The notes below the pieces were generated by a model that was given only the letters and a program-made list of their open reading frames with translations, was not told the DNA's origin and made no database searches. Below are positions 62,360-64,000 of a DNA stretch of 64,000 nucleotides, piece by piece. Origin of the DNA: Anoxybacillus tepidamans PS2 (GTDB taxonomy: Bacteria > Bacillota > Bacilli > Bacillales > Anoxybacillaceae); assembly GCF_000620165.1 (NCBI RefSeq), contig NZ_JHVN01000002.1, positions 1-64,000 of the forward strand, read 5' to 3'. The translations under genes were made by a program, and so were the position numbers. Positions within the stretch are counted from its first letter, which is position 1. Every line of letters starts with the position of its first letter.

Positions 62360-63172
62360 TTATTCCTCCTTCCTGCCGATAAATGCCATCATTCTTCCCG
62401 TCCGGCCGCGATCGCGGCGATGCGAGAAAAATAAATCTTTTGTACAGCTTGTGCAGTAATGAGACATATGAATCTGTTGCTCCGGGACACCCTCTTTTAT
62501 AAGCAATAGACGATTTAGCTCCTTTAAATCAAGAGCATATTGTCCTATACTTACCTCTCGATAAGGAAGGGCTTCTTTCATTCCTAACGCTTTTTCCGCA
62601 GCTTCCATGACACGATCGTCTACAATATAGCAACAAGAACCAATCGATGGACCGATTGCTACTACAACCTCATCTAGTGGAATCTGCTCGTTATGCCGCC
62701 ATAAACGCACCATTTCCCCAGCAATATTTTTAACTGTTCCTTTCCATCCTGCATGGGCTACCCCTATCATACCGTGATTAGGGGCAGCAAAATAAAGAGG
62801 TACGCAGTCAGCGAAACATAATGCTAGCAGAATTCCTGCCTCCTCTGTATACAATCCATCCGTATCAGCAATAGCTGTCTCAAGATGAAGAGCTCCTTTT
62901 CCAGCATCGCATCTCGTTACCTTTTCAATTCGGGAGCCGTGTGTTTGCTCGGAGCATACCCACCTCTCGATAGGAAACTGCAACAACCCGGCAAGCTTTC
63001 GGCGGTTGCTTTCAACAGAAGGATTGGCATCTCCGACATGCAAGCCGACATTGAACGTCGCAAATGGCGGATCACTAACCCCCCCTTGTTTTGTTGTAAA
63101 ACCGGCAACCACACCTTGCCAACCGTCCAACAGCAGCAGTTCCTCGCCAACCTGGTGAAAAATTTCCGACAT
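62360..63172 (-). CDS. pgeF: Multicopper-polyphenol-oxidase-like protein PgeF (YlmD/YfiH)
   Basis: The 270-residue product has the family motifs QTHGSRIEKV, CFADCVPLYFA and GVAHAGWKGTV, with conserved His and Cys that bind metal. Members have been reported as purine nucleoside phosphorylase-like enzymes and as peptidoglycan-editing factors in E. coli; which applies here is unknown. I prefer the ATG at 63172, nine bases after AGAGG; the ATG at 63181 lies directly on that site. It heads the pgeF-ylmE-sepF-ylmG-ylmH unit with the promoter at 63219-63247. Confidence 0.92.
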   Translation of the reverse strand: MSEIFHQVGEELLLLDGWQGVVAGFTTKQGGVSDPPFATFNVGLHVGDANPSVESNRRKLAGLLQFPIERWVCSEQTHGSRIEKVTRCDAGKGALHLETAIADTDGLYTEEAGILLALCFADCVPLYFAAPNHGMIGVAHAGWKGTVKNIAGEMVRLWRHNEQIPLDEVVVAIGPSIGSCCYIVDDRVMEAAEKALGMKEALPYREVSIGQYALDLKELNRLLLIKEGVPEQQIHMSHYCTSCTKDLFFSHRRDRGRTGRMMAFIGRKEE

Positions 63173-63218
63173 TCTCGACATCCTCTTTGTAGATTTTTAT
63201 CACTTTTTTTCCTATTTT

Positions 63219-63247
63219 ATCATAGTTTGCTTACAAATGATAATCAA
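63219..63247 (-). promoter_or_regulatory. Promoter of the pgeF-ylmE-sepF unit
   Basis: TTGATT (63242-63247) and TATGAT (63219-63224) are 17 bp apart on the minus strand, 46 bases before pgeF. Confidence 0.65.
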
Positions 63248-63251
63248 TAAT

Positions 63252-63494
63252 TTATTCACCTTCATTGAAACGAACTAAAATAACATCAGCACCAATTTTG
63301 ACAATGTTGCGCCAAGGAATGACCGTTTCCTCCTCACGGCCGAATAGACCTAGCACTTTTCCGGCACCTAGAATAATTAAAGATTCGATTTGACCTGTCT
63401 GTAAATTAATATCGATATCACCAATATTCCCGAGTTTCTTTCCGTTTGCCACATTCACAACATCTTTTGCTTGAAATTCAGAAATTTTAATCAT
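63252..63494 (-). CDS. ylmC: YlmC/YmxH family PRC-barrel protein
   Basis: The 80-residue product is a single PRC-barrel domain (KISEFQAKDVVNVANGKKLG, IPWRNIVKIGADVILV). The family is linked to sporulation in Firmicutes by its conserved position behind sigG and its YmxH paralogue, but no role is known. GGAGGGG lies upstream of the ATG. It is located between the sigG terminator and the pgeF promoter, so it may be a single-gene unit. Confidence 0.9.
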   Translation of the reverse strand: MIKISEFQAKDVVNVANGKKLGNIGDIDINLQTGQIESLIILGAGKVLGLFGREEETVIPWRNIVKIGADVILVRFNEGE

Positions 63495-63557
63495 GGCAAG
63501 CCCCTCCGCTTTTCGTTTCTTAATTCACTATATGACGTGTTTGTTATGACCTTTCCG

Positions 63558-63589
63558 AAAAAAAGAACTGTTCTTAATAGAACAGCTCT
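63558..63589 (-). terminator. sigG terminator
   Basis: AGAGCTGTTC pairs with GAACAGTTCT, followed by seven T residues on the minus strand right after the sigG stop codon. Confidence 0.85.
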
Positions 63590-64000
63590 TCATACTTGAA
63601 TATTTTTATTCATTTGGCGAATCGCCGCTTTTTCTAACCGTGACACTTGCGCTTGAGAAATGCCGATTTCTTCGGCTACTTCCATCTGTGTTTTTCCTTG
63701 GAAAAAACGCTTACGGATAATCATTTTTTCTCGCTCATTTAATCGACGCAATCCCTCTTTTAAAGCGATTTCTTCGATCCAATGGCTGTCTCGGTTCTTT
63801 TCATCGCTTAACTGATCCATCACATAAATCGGATCACCGCCGTCATTATAAATCGGTTCAAATAATGAAACCGGATCCTGAATGGCATCAAGAGCAAATA
63901 CGACTTCCTCATGCGGAACCCCAAGCACTTTGGCGATTTCTTCTGCTGTCGGTTCCTTAGCCGTTTCGCCCATTAATTTTTCGCGTACTTGCAACGCTTT
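63590..64000 (-). CDS. sigG: RNA polymerase forespore sigma factor G, C-terminal part (cut by window edge)
   Basis: Sigma-G drives late forespore genes during sporulation. The visible 136 or so codons cover region 3 (EEIAKVLGVPHEEVVFALDA) and region 4 with the -35-binding HTH (QMEVAEEIGISQAQVSRLEK). The frame stays open through position 64000, so the apparent start at 63994 is internal. Wording and position next to ylmC point to SigG rather than SigF. A terminator follows. Confidence 0.93.
   Translation of the reverse strand, partial: KALQVREKLMGETAKEPTAEEIAKVLGVPHEEVVFALDAIQDPVSLFEPIYNDGGDPIYVMDQLSDEKNRDSHWIEEIALKEGLRRLNEREKMIIRKRFFQGKTQMEVAEEIGISQAQVSRLEKAAIRQMNKNIQV

Overview
The window is a chromosomal housekeeping segment of a low-GC Gram-positive endospore former of the Bacillaceae. 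The gene order from sigG through divIVA, ileS, the pyr operon, priA, prkC, spoVM, recG, fapR, smc, ffh and rplS to rbgA matches the sigG-to-rnhB region of the Bacillus subtilis chromosome. Protein wording, the lepB gene between rplS and rbgA, and moderate GC suggest the Anoxybacillus/Geobacillus group; that placement is inference. Almost everything is on the minus strand, so transcription runs from high to low coordinates. Plus-strand exceptions are a transposase fragment at the left edge, rpmB, rqcH, a coiled-coil repeat ORF and a small secreted protein.

Layout in transcriptional order: the sigG 3' part and ylmC; pgeF-ylmE-sepF-ylmG-ylmH and divIVA (division and cell pole); ileS behind an isoleucine T-box; lspA and an RluD-type pseudouridine synthase; the pyrimidine operon pyrR-pyrP-pyrB-pyrC-carA-carB-pyrK-pyrD-pyrF-pyrE with three PyrR-type attenuators. 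Then come rqcH facing a P-type Ca2+ ATPase; yicC-like gene, remA, gmk, rpoZ; coaBC, priA, def, fmt, rsmB, rlmN, prpC, prkC, rsgA, rpe; thiN and the 26-codon spoVM; rpmB; the Asp23-like gene and fakA-like gene; sdaAB-sdaAA-recG; fapR-plsX-fabD-fabG-acpP with a FapR operator; rnc; smc-ftsY; ylxM-ffh; rpsP-khpA; ylqD-rimM-trmD; rplS; lepB-rbgA. The far left edge holds the C-terminal part of an IS1182-like transposase where rnhB would be expected.

The genes serve translation and ribosome assembly or repair (rpsP, rplS, rpmB, rimM, trmD, rbgA, rsgA, rlmN, rsmB, def, fmt, ileS, rqcH, ylmH), protein export (ffh, ftsY, ylxM, lepB, lspA), membrane lipid synthesis (fapR regulon), UMP synthesis, chromosome maintenance (smc, recG, priA) and Ser/Thr phospho-signalling (prkC/prpC). 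Several start codons were moved from a GTG inside the Shine-Dalgarno sequence, or from an upstream in-frame codon, to the start supported by ribosome-binding-site spacing and family alignment.

I did not find a clearly new multigene system. The least explained elements are the repeat-built coiled-coil ORF between rqcH and pyrE, the DUF3888-like secreted protein between lspA and ileS with a nearby inverted repeat, a 16-bp near-palindrome between rqcH and the Ca2+ ATPase gene, and a 309-bp structured spacer between ylmH and divIVA. No rRNA, tRNA or CRISPR array was seen.
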